Source: Morganella psychrotolerans
GTDB lineage: Bacteria; Pseudomonadota; Gammaproteobacteria; Enterobacterales; Enterobacteriaceae
Direction: 5' to 3'
Assembly (NCBI RefSeq): GCF_001676155.1
Contig: NZ_LZEW01000012.1
Coordinates: 496,001-560,000 of the forward strand
DNA: 64,000 nt
The notes beneath the pieces were generated by a model. It saw only the letters and a program-made list of their open reading frames with translations, did no database searches and was not told the origin of the DNA. This document shows, piece after piece, positions 48,501-58,957 of the stretch (position 1 is its first letter; each line of letters starts with the position of its first letter). Position numbers and translations under genes: made by a program.

Positions 48501-50190
48501 CCCGTGCTTTTCCGTATAACTCCATGGCCCGTTCCCGGTTTTTAACCGGATCGTCGCGGAGCAGAATGTCGGCATAGAAATAAGCTTGCCGATAGTTTTT
48601 ATTGTCATCGACATCTTCTTTCAGGAAAGCAATAATCTCTTTTTCATCAATATATTTCCCGCCATCGTAAGTAAAATAAATATCTGTTAAGTGGTGATAG
48701 CTATCACTTATATCATGATTATTTTTGTTACGGATAAGTGATTTATATATCTCAATTGATTTTTTCAGATCTTGTTTAATACCAATGCCATGCCCGTATT
48801 TATAAGCAAGACCATCCTGATATTCCGGGTCTGGTGATAGTTCCGCTGCTTTTTTATTAAACTCAAATGCACGGACGGGATCGTAAATATGACCATTGTC
48901 ATCACCATAACGCTCAGATGCCAGCATAAGCACAGCGGGGTCTTGCGGATATTTTTCCAGCAATTTGGCTAAATAGGATGAAACAAGCTTATTGGTTTCC
49001 TTATCCGGATAGCCATAACTGCGCGCTGTGGTGTCGATGATTCTCATCATTGCATCGCGGTGCCCGGTATCCGCTGCACGTTTCAGATATTCTTTCGCCA
49101 GCTCAGTGTCATATTCTATGTCGTAGTCTATGCGGATATTGGCATAAACCTGATACAGCATAAAAAGTGCATCGGGATAACCGGCATCAGCCGCTTTTTT
49201 CAGATAATCAGGATGTGAGCGGGTGGCAACATACCAGACATACATCGCTTTCGGATCGTTGGCATCGATCAGTGGTTGCAGATAAGTGAGGGCTTTTTCT
49301 TTATCGGGGATAACACCGTCACCATCAGCATAAATATAAAAAAGGGTATAACGGGCATGCGTATTTCCATTTTTTGCCAGTGTTTCAAGTTTATCCCGGC
49401 GGGCTGTTACTTCTTTCTGTGTCAGTGAGCCGTAAAGCGACAGTGGTTGTGGTTCCAGATCTTCACTGGACACAGAGCTTATCTGTGAAAGCGCCATATA
49501 TTTATATTTTTCTGCCTGGTTCAGATCCTGTGCGATGCCATTACCGCCTTCTTCATAAATACCTGCAAGTAACATTGCCGGGAACGTAAAATGCTCACTG
49601 AGTAATGGGGTAAGAATTTCAACTGCTTTTTTATAATCTTTATCATTCTGGTAAGCGATATATCCCAGTCCTAACTTTGCAATAAATGACCCTTGTTCTT
49701 TGGCATCAGTCATATATTTGCGGGACAGTTCTATATCTGACGGAATATGTCTGTATTTATCGTGGAGGTAAATGCTGCCCAGTAATTCCTGTGCCTCCCG
49801 TACACCCGCCTGTGCTGATTTTTTCAGGGAATCAATACCATAGAGGTCGTCCGGTGACTCTTTTATTAAACCACGGTAGCGGTAAAAACCAAGATTATAG
49901 AGCGCACTTTTATTTCCGGCCTGTGCCGATGCCAGCAGCCATTGCTGCCCCAGTTCACTATTTCCCGGTATATCAGTACCACCGAGATACATCATTGCCA
50001 GTGCGTAAGCGGCCTGCGGGTCTTTTTCTGCATTTTCGGAGAAATAACGGAATGCACCTTCGGTATCGCCGGTCAGATAAAGTTCATAGCCTTTATCTGA
50101 CGGCGCTGTACCTGACTGTGACAGCCAGGCTCCTCCGGACAGTACAATAATAATAAACAGAATAAGCCCGTATTTACGTTGCTTTGTCAT
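45519..50190 (-). CDS. giant Sel1-repeat (SLR) protein with N-terminal membrane anchor, frame broken at a T8 run
   Basis: The protein has an uncleaved-type signal or anchor (YGLILFIIIVLSGGAWL, residues 7-23) and then a very long array of Sel1-like TPR repeats such as AAYALAMMYLGG, ALYNLGFYRYRG and DAAYQLGYALLTGNG. These helical repeats act as scaffolds for protein contacts, here probably in the periplasm. The frame from 50190 stops at 46378, but the repeats continue in another frame to 45519. Removing one base from 46414-46421 gives 1556 residues. No enzymatic domain is visible. Its long intergenic upstream region suggests independent control. Confidence 0.85.
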
Positions 50191-50580
50191 ATCAATCCCT
50201 TTAATAGCCGGTTCTCCCGGAAAACGTCGTTAATTAAGGTAAAGTACGTAAAGAAATAATCAGATTTTAGCGTCAGCTTAGCGTAATGAAATTGTATTTC
50301 AACTAATTCAACTTTGATGACAATTGCATAATAAATCCCGGGTTAAAACATCTGTTATTGGTTTTATTTGTATCATTTTATGAGTAAAAATAGTGATAAC
50401 ACAGAGGTTAGTGTGACAAAGGTGTGATTGTAAATAATTCGTATTAAAACAGTTCGTTCCTGTTGGTTGGCGCAGTATCAAAGAAATTTGTTGATCCCGT
50501 CTGATAAAGTGAAATAACAGGCTTTACATAAATGTGTAATATTTAAATACTGTAACAAAATAAAAGGGCTGTCAGGGATA
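50191..50580. other. AT-rich intergenic region between divergent genes
   Basis: These 390 bp separate the divergent Sel1-repeat and aminotransferase genes and should contain both promoters. I see no gene and no clear operator. Confidence 0.55.
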
Positions 50581-51888
50581 ATGGAATGTTACATGAATAA
50601 ATATAAAATGTTTACCCGTGAAGAGCAGAACGAAATCAAAAATAAATTTTATTTTGTTGATAAGGATATATCAGGCAATCACAGGCTGTATTTTAATAAT
50701 TCCGGTGGTTCTTTCCGGTTAAAACGTGCAGAAGAAAAATTTCATGAAGTGGATGCTATTCCTGACTGCGCGGGGCAGCCATATTCTGTATCGCAATATC
50801 TCCTGGAGACAGAACAAAAAGGAAAAGAGGACGTCAGGATTATTTTTAATGCACAGGGTGGGGCTGTCTATCCGGGCTATACCGCTTCACAGGTTATGTT
50901 TGATCTTGTCCGGGTAATAAGTGAACACGCGACAGGCTCAAATATGGTGACATCCATGTTAGAGCATCCGTCAGCATTTGATGCGGTCAGCCATTACGCG
51001 GAAAAGACACAGTGTGAGTTGCGTGTGGCGGATGCGGACCCGTTAACCGGCGGTGTTAATGCTGATGCTATTTTATCCCTGATTGATGAAAATACCGCTC
51101 TCCTGTGTGTGATGGCGGCTTCAAATATCTCAGGATATATTTACGATATTGAAAAAATTGTCACTCAGGCAAAAGCTATCAATCCGGATATTTATATTAT
51201 TGTTGATGCCGTACAACATGCGCCTCATGGCGTACTCGATATTTCCGGTCTGAATATAGATGCCATAAATTTTGCGCCTTATAAATTTTTCGGCGTCAAA
51301 GGCGTTGGCTTTGCTTTTATTTCTGACAGAGCGGCGGGTCTGGTACACCATAAATTAAAGGGTAAGGCGGACGCTGACTGGGAATTAGGCACACCGGCGC
51401 CTGCACACTATGCCGCATTATCTGAAGTGGTTGATTATATCTGCCGGCTCGGACAAAAAGAGTCTGATATTGAAGATATCAGCAGCAGAGAAAACCGCAG
51501 GGCATTATTTGCAGCCGGAATGAACCGTATTGCAGAGCATGAACGGGGTTTATTGAATCTGTTATTAAATGGCACAGAAAAAGTACAGGGATTGCGGGCG
51601 ATGCAGGGCGTGACTGTCTGCGTGGATAACGGAGATTTAAGCCGCCGCAACCTTATTACCGGGATTGTATTTGATGATTTAAATTGCACCGATGCTGTCC
51701 GTGAATTTGCAAAGCGACATGTCATTGTCCATGAACGCGCAGTATCCAGCCTGTATTCACAGCGGATACTGACCTCTTACGGACTGAACAGCCTGATAAG
51801 AATATCGCCTTTGCACTGTCATTCTTCTGAGGATATAACAGCATTTTTGCAGATAACCCGGGACATTATTGCAGAGAGCCGGACGTAA
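50581..51888 (+). CDS. aminotransferase class V-fold PLP enzyme
   Basis: This 435-residue fold-type I PLP enzyme is of the class V group (cysteine desulfurases, isopenicillin N epimerases and relatives). Visible are the N-terminal YFNNSGGS substrate loop, VDAVQHAPHGVLDISGL with the PLP aspartate near residue 212, and the Schiff-base lysine in NFAPYKFFGVKGVGF near residue 237. The cysteine that cysteine desulfurases carry on their mobile loop is not evident, so I do not call it one. The substrate is unknown. It stands alone, 600 bp before the type VI locus. The ATG at 50581 is the first of two possible starts. Confidence 0.8.
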   Translation: MECYMNKYKMFTREEQNEIKNKFYFVDKDISGNHRLYFNNSGGSFRLKRAEEKFHEVDAIPDCAGQPYSVSQYLLETEQKGKEDVRIIFNAQGGAVYPGYTASQVMFDLVRVISEHATGSNMVTSMLEHPSAFDAVSHYAEKTQCELRVADADPLTGGVNADAILSLIDENTALLCVMAASNISGYIYDIEKIVTQAKAINPDIYIIVDAVQHAPHGVLDISGLNIDAINFAPYKFFGVKGVGFAFISDRAAGLVHHKLKGKADADWELGTPAPAHYAALSEVVDYICRLGQKESDIEDISSRENRRALFAAGMNRIAEHERGLLNLLLNGTEKVQGLRAMQGVTVCVDNGDLSRRNLITGIVFDDLNCTDAVREFAKRHVIVHERAVSSLYSQRILTSYGLNSLIRISPLHCHSSEDITAFLQITRDIIAESRT

Positions 51889-52496
51889 TCGGTGGGTGAC
51901 AGCCGGATAATAAAGGCTCCCGGTTTAATTTTCCGATTCACCGGAGCCCCCGTTGCCGGCTTTTTATAGTCTGTTTTGTCAGTAAATCTGTGAATTATCC
52001 TCTGAATTACACCTGCATTGTGTAATCGGGAACTGGGAAAAAACAGTGTATTTTCTTATCCGGAAATATTTTTCTTTTATAAACAATATTCTGCAAACAC
52101 TATCCTGCAAGCAATATTCCCTGACCAACATTTCACTGATGAATTCATTAATATTTTGAAATTTAAAACTCTCTCCTGAAATTAACACTTTAGCTTTTCT
52201 ACATATTTATACGTAAATCCGTATTGTATAAAAATAATACAAATCATCTTAATCTATTGATATCTATTGGTTAATAATAGCCATGTCTATTTAACTCATC
52301 TCTGGTGTAATTGTGTTTTTTTTTCTGTTTTATCTATCTACATCAAAAAAATAGTAAAGATATATTGATTAGTTTTTCAATGTTTAATATAAGTAAATAT
52401 ATGTATTTAAGCCAAATCTTAGCGGTTAATGGTTTACTTAGATCATTTGCGTGAGATTAAAACTTGTAATTCCAGGTAAGAATAAGGATTTATGCT
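51889..52496. other. AT-rich intergenic region upstream of the type VI secretion genes
   Basis: No gene is supported in these 608 bp. A loose inverted repeat (GGCTCC...GGAGCC, 51917-51947) after the aminotransferase gene may help end its transcript. The remainder is about 75-80 percent AT by eye and should contain the tssB promoter. Confidence 0.5.
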
Positions 52497-52995
52497 ATGT
52501 CGGACAGCTTTCAGAATGAAGTACCCAAAGCCCGTATTAATATAAAACTCGATTTACACACCGGAGGTGCTCAGAAAAAAAGTCGAACTCCCTCTTAAAT
52601 TGCTTGCAGTTGGTGATTACAGTAACGGGCAGGATTCCCGCCCGCTGTCTGAGCGCGAAAAAGTCAATGTGAATAAAAATAACTTCAATAGTGTCCTCGC
52701 TGAATTTAATCCCACCGTTAATCTGACTGTCAAAAATACCCTCACGCCTGAGGGCGCAGAAGAAAATATTTCTATTTCATTCAAGGATATGAAGGATTTT
52801 GAACCGGAACAGGTCGCCCGTCAGATCCCTCAGTTACGGGCAATGCTGGCGATGCGCAATCTCCTGCGTGATTTGAAATCAAACCTGCTTGATAACGTCA
52901 CTTTCCGTCGCGAACTGGAAAACATTCTGAAGGACCCGGCGCTCAGTAATGAATTGCGCAATGAGCTTTCTGAATTGGCACCGAAAAAAGACTAA
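52497..52995 (+). CDS. tssB: type VI secretion contractile sheath small subunit TssB, frame broken at an A7 run
   Basis: TssB (VipA) forms the contractile sheath with TssC. The protein starts MSDSFQNEVPKARINIKLD, the usual family start, with AAGGA 8 bp upstream. It continues VELPLKLLAVGDYSNGQ and ends in a helical segment typical of TssB. The frame breaks inside the A7 run 52575-52581; removing one A gives 165 residues, the normal length. Since TssB is essential for the machine and the rest of the locus is intact, an assembly error is more likely than a real mutation. Confidence 0.9.
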
Positions 52996-53021
52996 TTGGA
53001 TTAAATACTTACAGGATGATG

Positions 53022-54572
53022 ATGCTGATGTCTGTCAATAATGAAAAATTACAAAACGCAGGTGAAACCACTGTATTGGATGCCCCCGTCGGTCAGGGCG
53101 TTTATGCCTCGTTATTTGAAAAAATAAATCTGAAACCCGTTTCTGAAATTAGTGACATTAATGCCTTTCAGGATAATGCGGCACTGGCTGATGCGACGGC
53201 TGATGAGCGTGTCACAGTGGCTGTCCGGGTTTTTCTTGACCGCCTGAAATCCGCAGGTGAGAAAGTCGAGCGCCTGGATCGTAATCTGCTTGATCATCAT
53301 ATTGCACAGCTGGATTCGCAAATCAGCCGGCAATTGGATGAAGTGATGCACAACAGTGAATTCCAGACGGTGGAATCAGCCTGGCGTGGTCTTAAATTCC
53401 TGATTGACCGTACCGATTTCAGACAAAATGTGAAAATTGAATTACTGGATATTGCCAAGAATGATTTACGTCAGGACTTTGAAGACAGTCCGGAAGTGAT
53501 TCAGAGCGGGCTGTATCACCATACGTATATTGAAGAGTATGACACGCCGGGCGGAGAGCCGATTGCGGCGATTATCTCAAACTATGAGTTTGACCGCAGC
53601 CCGCAGGATATTGCATTACTGCGCCATATTTCAAAAGTGTCCGCATCGGCTCACATGCCGTTTATCGGATCGGCGGGACCCAAATTCTTTGGTAAAGAAA
53701 CCATGGAAGAAGTCGCGGCAATTAAAGATATCGGTAACTACTTTGATCGCGCGGAATACATTAAATGGAAATCTTTCCGTGATTCCGATGATGCCCGTTA
53801 TATCGGACTGACGATGCCGCGTGTATTAGGCCGCCTGCCGTATGGTCCGGATACTGTTCCGGTGCGCAGCTTTAACTATGTGGAAGAAGTTAAAGGCCCG
53901 GATCATGATAAATACCTGTGGACCAATGCGACGTTCTCATTTGCGGCGAACATGGTGAAAAGCTTTATCAATAATGGCTGGTGTGTACAAATCCGCGGAC
54001 CTCAGGCAGGTGGTGCGGTGAAAGATCTGCCAATCCATTTGTATGATCTGGGCACCGGCAGTCAGGTGAAAATTCCGTCTGAAGTGATGATTCCGGAAAC
54101 CCGTGAGTTTGAATTTGCCAACCTGGGGTTCATTCCGCTGTCATATTACAAAAACCGTGATTACTCCTGCTTCTTCTCTGCTAACTCAGCACAGAAACCG
54201 GCGCTGTATGAGACTGCCGCTGCAACAGCCAACAGCCGTATTAATGCGCGTCTGCCGTATATCTTCCTGTTGTCCCGGATTGCCCATTACCTGAAACTTA
54301 TTCAGCGCGAAAATATCGGTACGACAAAAGATCGCCGTCTGCTTGAGCTGGAACTGAACAACTGGGTGCGCGGACTGGTCACTGAAATGACCGATCCGGG
54401 TGATGATTTACAGGCTTCTCACCCACTGCGTGATGCCAAAGTGGTTGTGGAAGATATTGAGGATAACCCGGGCTTCTTCCGTGTCCGGTTATATGCCGTA
54501 CCACACTTCCAGGTCGAAGGGATGGATGTGGATCTCTCTCTGGTTTCGCAGATGCCTAAAGCAAAAGCATAA
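53022..54572 (+). CDS. tssC: type VI secretion contractile sheath large subunit TssC
   Basis: TssC (VipB) is the sheath large subunit. Typical segments are FQTVESAWRGLKFLIDRTDF near residue 117, PFIGSAGPKFFG near residue 210, and PYIFLLSRIAHYLKLIQRENIG near the end. Several ATG codons open the frame; I take 53022 because AGGA lies 5 bp before it, giving 516 residues. ATG 53028 (MSVNNEKL) is the other good candidate. It lies 26 bp after tssB. Confidence 0.95.
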   Translation: MLMSVNNEKLQNAGETTVLDAPVGQGVYASLFEKINLKPVSEISDINAFQDNAALADATADERVTVAVRVFLDRLKSAGEKVERLDRNLLDHHIAQLDSQISRQLDEVMHNSEFQTVESAWRGLKFLIDRTDFRQNVKIELLDIAKNDLRQDFEDSPEVIQSGLYHHTYIEEYDTPGGEPIAAIISNYEFDRSPQDIALLRHISKVSASAHMPFIGSAGPKFFGKETMEEVAAIKDIGNYFDRAEYIKWKSFRDSDDARYIGLTMPRVLGRLPYGPDTVPVRSFNYVEEVKGPDHDKYLWTNATFSFAANMVKSFINNGWCVQIRGPQAGGAVKDLPIHLYDLGTGSQVKIPSEVMIPETREFEFANLGFIPLSYYKNRDYSCFFSANSAQKPALYETAAATANSRINARLPYIFLLSRIAHYLKLIQRENIGTTKDRRLLELELNNWVRGLVTEMTDPGDDLQASHPLRDAKVVVEDIEDNPGFFRVRLYAVPHFQVEGMDVDLSLVSQMPKAKA

Positions 54573-54584
54573 GGGCGGGCAGGG

Positions 54585-55922
54585 ATGAAAATTTATCGTC
54601 CGCTGTGGACTGACGGGGCCTTTCTGGCCCCCCAGCAATTTCAGCAGCAGGCCCGCTGGGACAGCCATGTGGCGGGTGTTGTTGCCGGAATGTCGGTTGC
54701 GTCTCCCTGGGGGGTGGTTTGTGCTGAATTTGATGAAAGCGCACTGACCATTTCCCGTCTGAGTGCGCAGAAACTGGTAGTCCGGTTTTCGGATGGCACA
54801 CTGATTGATACCTCTCTGGCAGATAATCTGCCTCCGGTTGCCTCTCTGGCGCGGTACTCAGAACAGCAGACTCTGGATATTGTTCTCGCGCTGCCGCTGT
54901 TACAGGCGAATGGCGGGAATCTGGTGCCGGAAGGGCAGTCAGAACGTCCGCGCCGTTTTATGCAGGAGTGGGTAAAAGTTCAGGATCTGGCGGGTGATGA
55001 GCAAACCGATATCGCGGTACTGCGTCATTCGCTTTCACTGCGCAGTGCTCATGAAGAAAACAGCGCTTACATCACCTGCCCCGTCGCCCGGCTGATACGC
55101 AACGGGCAGGGGACATGGTCGTTTGACAGGCAATTTATTCCGCCTCTGCTCAGTTGTACGGCAAGTACAGAACTGACCACCATGCTGTCTGAATTTATGC
55201 ACCGGTTGGTCGCCAAGCGTCGGCGGCTGATGGCTATGCGCAGGGAAAGCAATGAACGGATGGCTGACTTTGCCGTTGCCGATGTCTCGCTTTTCTGGCT
55301 TCTGAATGCGCTGAACAGTGCGGAACCGGTGCTGACAGAGCTGCTCTCTTCCTTACAGCGCCATCCTGAATTGCTTTACCGGGAACTGGTGCGTCTGGCC
55401 GGCAGCCTGCTGACTTTCTCTCTGGAGCATCAGACTGATGATATTCCGCTCTATCAGCACAGTGAACCTGAACAGGTTTTCCCACCGTTGTTTACGTTAC
55501 TGAATCATCTACTGGAAGCCAGCCTGCCATCCCGCATGATAACGATTGACCTGAAGAAAGACGGACCATTCTGGAAAGGTGAACTGCATGACAGTCGTCT
55601 GCGGGAAGAGGCCGATTTTTACCTCTCTGTACGCTCTGCATTACCGGCTCATCTGCTTATCACGCAGTTCCCGCTGCTGTGTAAAGCCGGCAGCGCGGAA
55701 GATGTGGCAAATGTCGTCAATGTGGCACTGAACGGTGTGCCGCTGAAAGCATTGACCCATGTTCCCGCGGCTATTCCGCTGCGCCTTGAGAATCAGTACT
55801 TTGCCCTCGATCTGAGTAATACAGCCGGTCAGGCGATGCTGTCATCCGGACACTGTTCATTTTATGTTCCGGGAACGCTTGGTGAAATCCATCTCGAATT
55901 ATTTGCGGTACTTCGATCATGA
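54585..55922 (+). CDS. tssK: type VI secretion baseplate protein TssK
   Basis: TssK links the baseplate to the membrane complex. The 445-residue protein begins MKIYRPLWTDGAFLAPQQFQQQARWD, the conserved TssK start, and has the three-part fold (N-terminal shoulder, middle helices, C-terminal head). It overlaps tssL by 4 bp. Confidence 0.94.
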   Translation: MKIYRPLWTDGAFLAPQQFQQQARWDSHVAGVVAGMSVASPWGVVCAEFDESALTISRLSAQKLVVRFSDGTLIDTSLADNLPPVASLARYSEQQTLDIVLALPLLQANGGNLVPEGQSERPRRFMQEWVKVQDLAGDEQTDIAVLRHSLSLRSAHEENSAYITCPVARLIRNGQGTWSFDRQFIPPLLSCTASTELTTMLSEFMHRLVAKRRRLMAMRRESNERMADFAVADVSLFWLLNALNSAEPVLTELLSSLQRHPELLYRELVRLAGSLLTFSLEHQTDDIPLYQHSEPEQVFPPLFTLLNHLLEASLPSRMITIDLKKDGPFWKGELHDSRLREEADFYLSVRSALPAHLLITQFPLLCKAGSAEDVANVVNVALNGVPLKALTHVPAAIPLRLENQYFALDLSNTAGQAMLSSGHCSFYVPGTLGEIHLELFAVLRS

Positions 55923-56587
55923 TGAATGCAACGAACGCCAACTCAGCAATGACCATCGATGCCATTTTTTCTGATACCTGGCTGATGGTGTGTCAGTTAC
56001 GCCATGGCAGCCCTGTATCAGACGGGGCGGGGTTGTACCGTCATGTCTGTGACATGGTGGACCAGACCCGTGAGCGCCTGACGGAGAAAGGTTATCCGGA
56101 AAAATCGGTCGAAAATATGCTTTACGCGCAGTGTGCGCTGATTGATGAAAGTGTCATGAATCGCCCTGCCCATGATGATGGCTACGACCAGTGGATACTC
56201 TCTCCCTTACAGGCGCGCTATTTCAATACACTGGAAGCCGGTGACAAATTATGGGATCGCGTGCGTGAGCTGCTCAGCGAAACCGCGCCGGACCCGGATG
56301 TTCTTATCTGTTTCCACCGTGTTCTGACCCTGGGATTTGCGGGGAAATATCATCACACCACATCACCTCAGCGGGAACAGATTATTCAGCAACTGACTGC
56401 CCGTGTTCCGGCGTATGCGCTGTCATCATCGCTGCCGCTGGTTGTCCGTCCGGCATTACGTTTCAGCCGCCGCAAGTTGTATTGGGCGGGATGGGTGGGC
56501 GGGATACTGTTACTCGCTGCATTGTGGTGGGGATTCTCTGCCTCACTCGAACAGTTGCTTTCGCAATTAATCACGCAGGGACAGTGA
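55919..56587 (+). CDS. tssL: type VI secretion membrane complex protein TssL (DotU/IcmH)
   Basis: TssL is an inner membrane protein with a cytoplasmic DotU domain (MLYAQCALIDESVMN near residue 75, LGFAGKY near residue 139) and one C-terminal membrane segment (AGWVGGILLLAALWWGF). The length is 222 residues. In the intact system it binds TssM and TssJ, which are not in this window. Confidence 0.94.
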   Translation: MMNATNANSAMTIDAIFSDTWLMVCQLRHGSPVSDGAGLYRHVCDMVDQTRERLTEKGYPEKSVENMLYAQCALIDESVMNRPAHDDGYDQWILSPLQARYFNTLEAGDKLWDRVRELLSETAPDPDVLICFHRVLTLGFAGKYHHTTSPQREQIIQQLTARVPAYALSSSLPLVVRPALRFSRRKLYWAGWVGGILLLAALWWGFSASLEQLLSQLITQGQ

Positions 56588-58305
56588 TGTATAACCGGAT
56601 AAAACAAAGCCTGACATTGCTGACAGGCAGCCTCCTGCTATGGCTGTTTTGGGGGTTCTGGTCACCCGGCCGCGATGTGGCACTGTTTCTGAGCGCGTTT
56701 GTCATCATTATTGCGGCGGTACTGATTTACCGCCAACAGAAACAGGTGCGCAAAGAAAGACTGATCCGGGCGGACAGCCTGCCTGCGGATGATTACCACG
56801 GTGCTGTGGTGCTGGTCTGTGGTCAGTCAGCCGCCCTGTTTGCTGCCGGGGAAAACCGGCGGGAAACGACGAAAGCCCGCTATATCGCCGTACCGGAGCC
56901 CGCCGGGCTCAGCCGTATTATCCGGGAATTTCGTGAACAGTCACCCGCACAGCTCAATCGCTTATCTCTTTTATATGTTGTTGTCCCTGAACAAATAAAT
57001 CAGGAAGAAGAACTGGAGCAGATGATTATCAGCTGGCGGCGGGCTGTCGGCGAAGCCCGGCGTCAGGCCGGAAAAGCGGTGCCGTTCTGGATTTCTGTGT
57101 ATCTCACACCCCTGTACACCACAGATGTCTCTGCCGCAGATGAAGAACCCTGGTTTACCCCGGCAGAGCGGGCTGGTGAGTTTCATGTGCAACAGGCGGG
57201 TTCTCCGGCATGTTCACTGCCGGAATGGCTGGCACATCAGCCGGTTACCGATGAGCAGCGTTTTGCAACAGCTCTCTGGTTTGATCATTATCTGGCATGG
57301 TTAAGCCTGGTTTTTGTTCCCCGCCTGACGGTAAAACAAACCGGAGCCGCGCCGTTGTATCCGGCCGGATGGGCGCTGCGTTTTGCGCCGGTTGCTGCTC
57401 TCAATAATAACGTCTGGTCTCAGTTTATTGCACATAGTACGCGACTGCCGCTGCCGGTTCAGACTGTCACGCCACAACCCCTTCCGCTGCCTGACCATCT
57501 GCTCAGCCGGTTACGTTATGACGTCAGTCTTGTGCGCACAGAAGCCGTATTGGGCGTGACCGGGATTATCTGTGGATTATTTCTGGCGGGCGCACTGACG
57601 GGAAGCTACTTTCATAATCAGCAGCTTATCTATCACATCAGTGATGATCTGCGCCAGTTTGAACAACTTCCCGGTGAGCCGGCTGAACCTAAAATGGTGG
57701 CATGGAAGCAACTGCAAACAGATGCCGCCCTGCTTGCTGCCTGGCAACGGGAAGGGATCCCGTCCTCTTATTCACTGGGGCTCTATCAGGGAACCCGCAT
57801 CCTGCCTTATCTGTATACCGCACTCAGCCGCTGGGCTCCGCCGCCGCCGCCGGCACCTGTCATTGTGCAGGAGGCGCCTGAAATGGTTTCTCTCGACAGT
57901 CTGGCGCTATTTGACACCGGAAAATTCACCCTGAAACCTGGAGCCACCAAAGTTCTCGTTGATGCTCTTATCAATATCCGTGCAAAACCGGGCTGGCTCA
58001 TCGTGGTATCCGGCTATACGGATATCACCGGACATGCGGATTTAAATCAGAAACTCTCACTCAAACGCGCGGAATCTGTCCGCGACTGGATGATCGAAAC
58101 CAGTGATATCGATCCCGGCTGTTTTGCTGTTCAGGGCTACGGACACAATCACCCTGTCGCGGATAACAACACGGCTGAAGGCCGTGCAAAAAACCGGCGC
58201 GTAGAAATTCGTCTGATGCCGCAGGCTGATGCCTGTCGTGCCTCAGATACTGAAAACGTATCACCGGCGGATGGTGATACACATTCCCCAAAAAAGGAGA
58301 AGTAA
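56587..58305 (+). CDS. type VI secretion OmpA-domain protein (TagL-like)
   Basis: The 572-residue inner membrane protein has two N-terminal membrane segments (about residues 7-55), a cytoplasmic region, a third membrane segment near residues 320-345, and a C-terminal OmpA peptidoglycan-binding domain (LFDTGKFTLKPGATKVL...GYTDITGHADLNQKLSLKRAESVRDWM...GRAKNRRVEIRL). This layout is that of TagL, which ties the EAEC type VI machine to the cell wall. Its ATG overlaps the tssL stop codon; longer upstream frames are not used. Confidence 0.88.
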   Translation: MYNRIKQSLTLLTGSLLLWLFWGFWSPGRDVALFLSAFVIIIAAVLIYRQQKQVRKERLIRADSLPADDYHGAVVLVCGQSAALFAAGENRRETTKARYIAVPEPAGLSRIIREFREQSPAQLNRLSLLYVVVPEQINQEEELEQMIISWRRAVGEARRQAGKAVPFWISVYLTPLYTTDVSAADEEPWFTPAERAGEFHVQQAGSPACSLPEWLAHQPVTDEQRFATALWFDHYLAWLSLVFVPRLTVKQTGAAPLYPAGWALRFAPVAALNNNVWSQFIAHSTRLPLPVQTVTPQPLPLPDHLLSRLRYDVSLVRTEAVLGVTGIICGLFLAGALTGSYFHNQQLIYHISDDLRQFEQLPGEPAEPKMVAWKQLQTDAALLAAWQREGIPSSYSLGLYQGTRILPYLYTALSRWAPPPPPAPVIVQEAPEMVSLDSLALFDTGKFTLKPGATKVLVDALINIRAKPGWLIVVSGYTDITGHADLNQKLSLKRAESVRDWMIETSDIDPGCFAVQGYGHNHPVADNNTAEGRAKNRRVEIRLMPQADACRASDTENVSPADGDTHSPKKEK

Positions 58306-58307
58306 CT

Positions 58308-58799
58308 ATGGCAATCCCAGTCTACCTCTGGCTGAAAGATGACGGCGGCGCGGAAATCAAAGGTTCCGTTAATGTTCAGGATCGCGAAGGCAGTATCGAA
58401 GTGGTTGCTCAGGATCACAGCCTTTATATCCCGACAGATAACAACACCGGGAAACTGACCGGCACCCGCATCCATACTCCGTTTGTCTTTGTAAAAGAAA
58501 TTGATGCGTCAAGCCCGTATCTCTACAAAGCGGTTACCACCGGACAGACGTTGAAATCAGCAGAATTCAAATGGTATCGCATTGATGATGCAGGCCAGGA
58601 AGTGGAGTACTTCAATACCAAACTGGAAAACGTAAAAGTAGTGAAAGTTGCACCAAAAATGCATGACGTAAAAGATCCGTCCAAAGAGAAACATAACCAC
58701 CTGGAAGAGATCGAACTGCGCTACGAAAAAATTACCTGGACTTACAAAGACGGCAACATCATTCATTCAGATTCATGGAATGAACGCGCGACTGCCTGA
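58308..58799 (+). CDS. hcp: type VI secretion tube protein Hcp (TssD)
   Basis: Hcp hexamers stack into the inner tube. The 163-residue protein begins MAIPVYLWLKDDGGAEIKG and has the family core (SPYLYKAVTTGQTLKSAEFKWY, HLEEIELRYEKITWTYKDGN). It starts 2 bp after the OmpA-domain gene and is followed by a terminator, which would let it be made in excess over clpV. Confidence 0.96.
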   Translation: MAIPVYLWLKDDGGAEIKGSVNVQDREGSIEVVAQDHSLYIPTDNNTGKLTGTRIHTPFVFVKEIDASSPYLYKAVTTGQTLKSAEFKWYRIDDAGQEVEYFNTKLENVKVVKVAPKMHDVKDPSKEKHNHLEEIELRYEKITWTYKDGNIIHSDSWNERATA

Positions 58800-58806
58800 C
58801 ATTAAT

Positions 58807-58831
58807 AACAGGCGGGAAACCGCCTGTTTTC
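58807..58831 (+). terminator. intrinsic terminator after hcp
   Basis: AACAGGCGG and CCGCCTGTT form a 9-bp stem with a GAAA loop and a T-rich tail, 8 bp after the hcp stop codon. Partial read-through would feed clpV. Confidence 0.88.
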
Positions 58832-58957
58832 TTTTCAGCCTTACTCATCACACCAACCCCGCTCATTAACTCAGTTGCCTTATGGGCCCCGGCTTACGGT
58901 CAGGGGCGGTAGCATATCTGAAAACCGGATATTATCCCCGAATCCAGGAAAGAGAAC

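Noticed and set aside
50581..51888. Cysteine desulfurase SufS/CsdA
   Set aside because: The fold fits, but the loop cysteine and the usual suf/csd neighbours are not seen.
51914..51970. Intrinsic terminator after the aminotransferase gene
   Set aside because: The inverted repeat has a bulge and the T tract is too far from the stem to call it with confidence.
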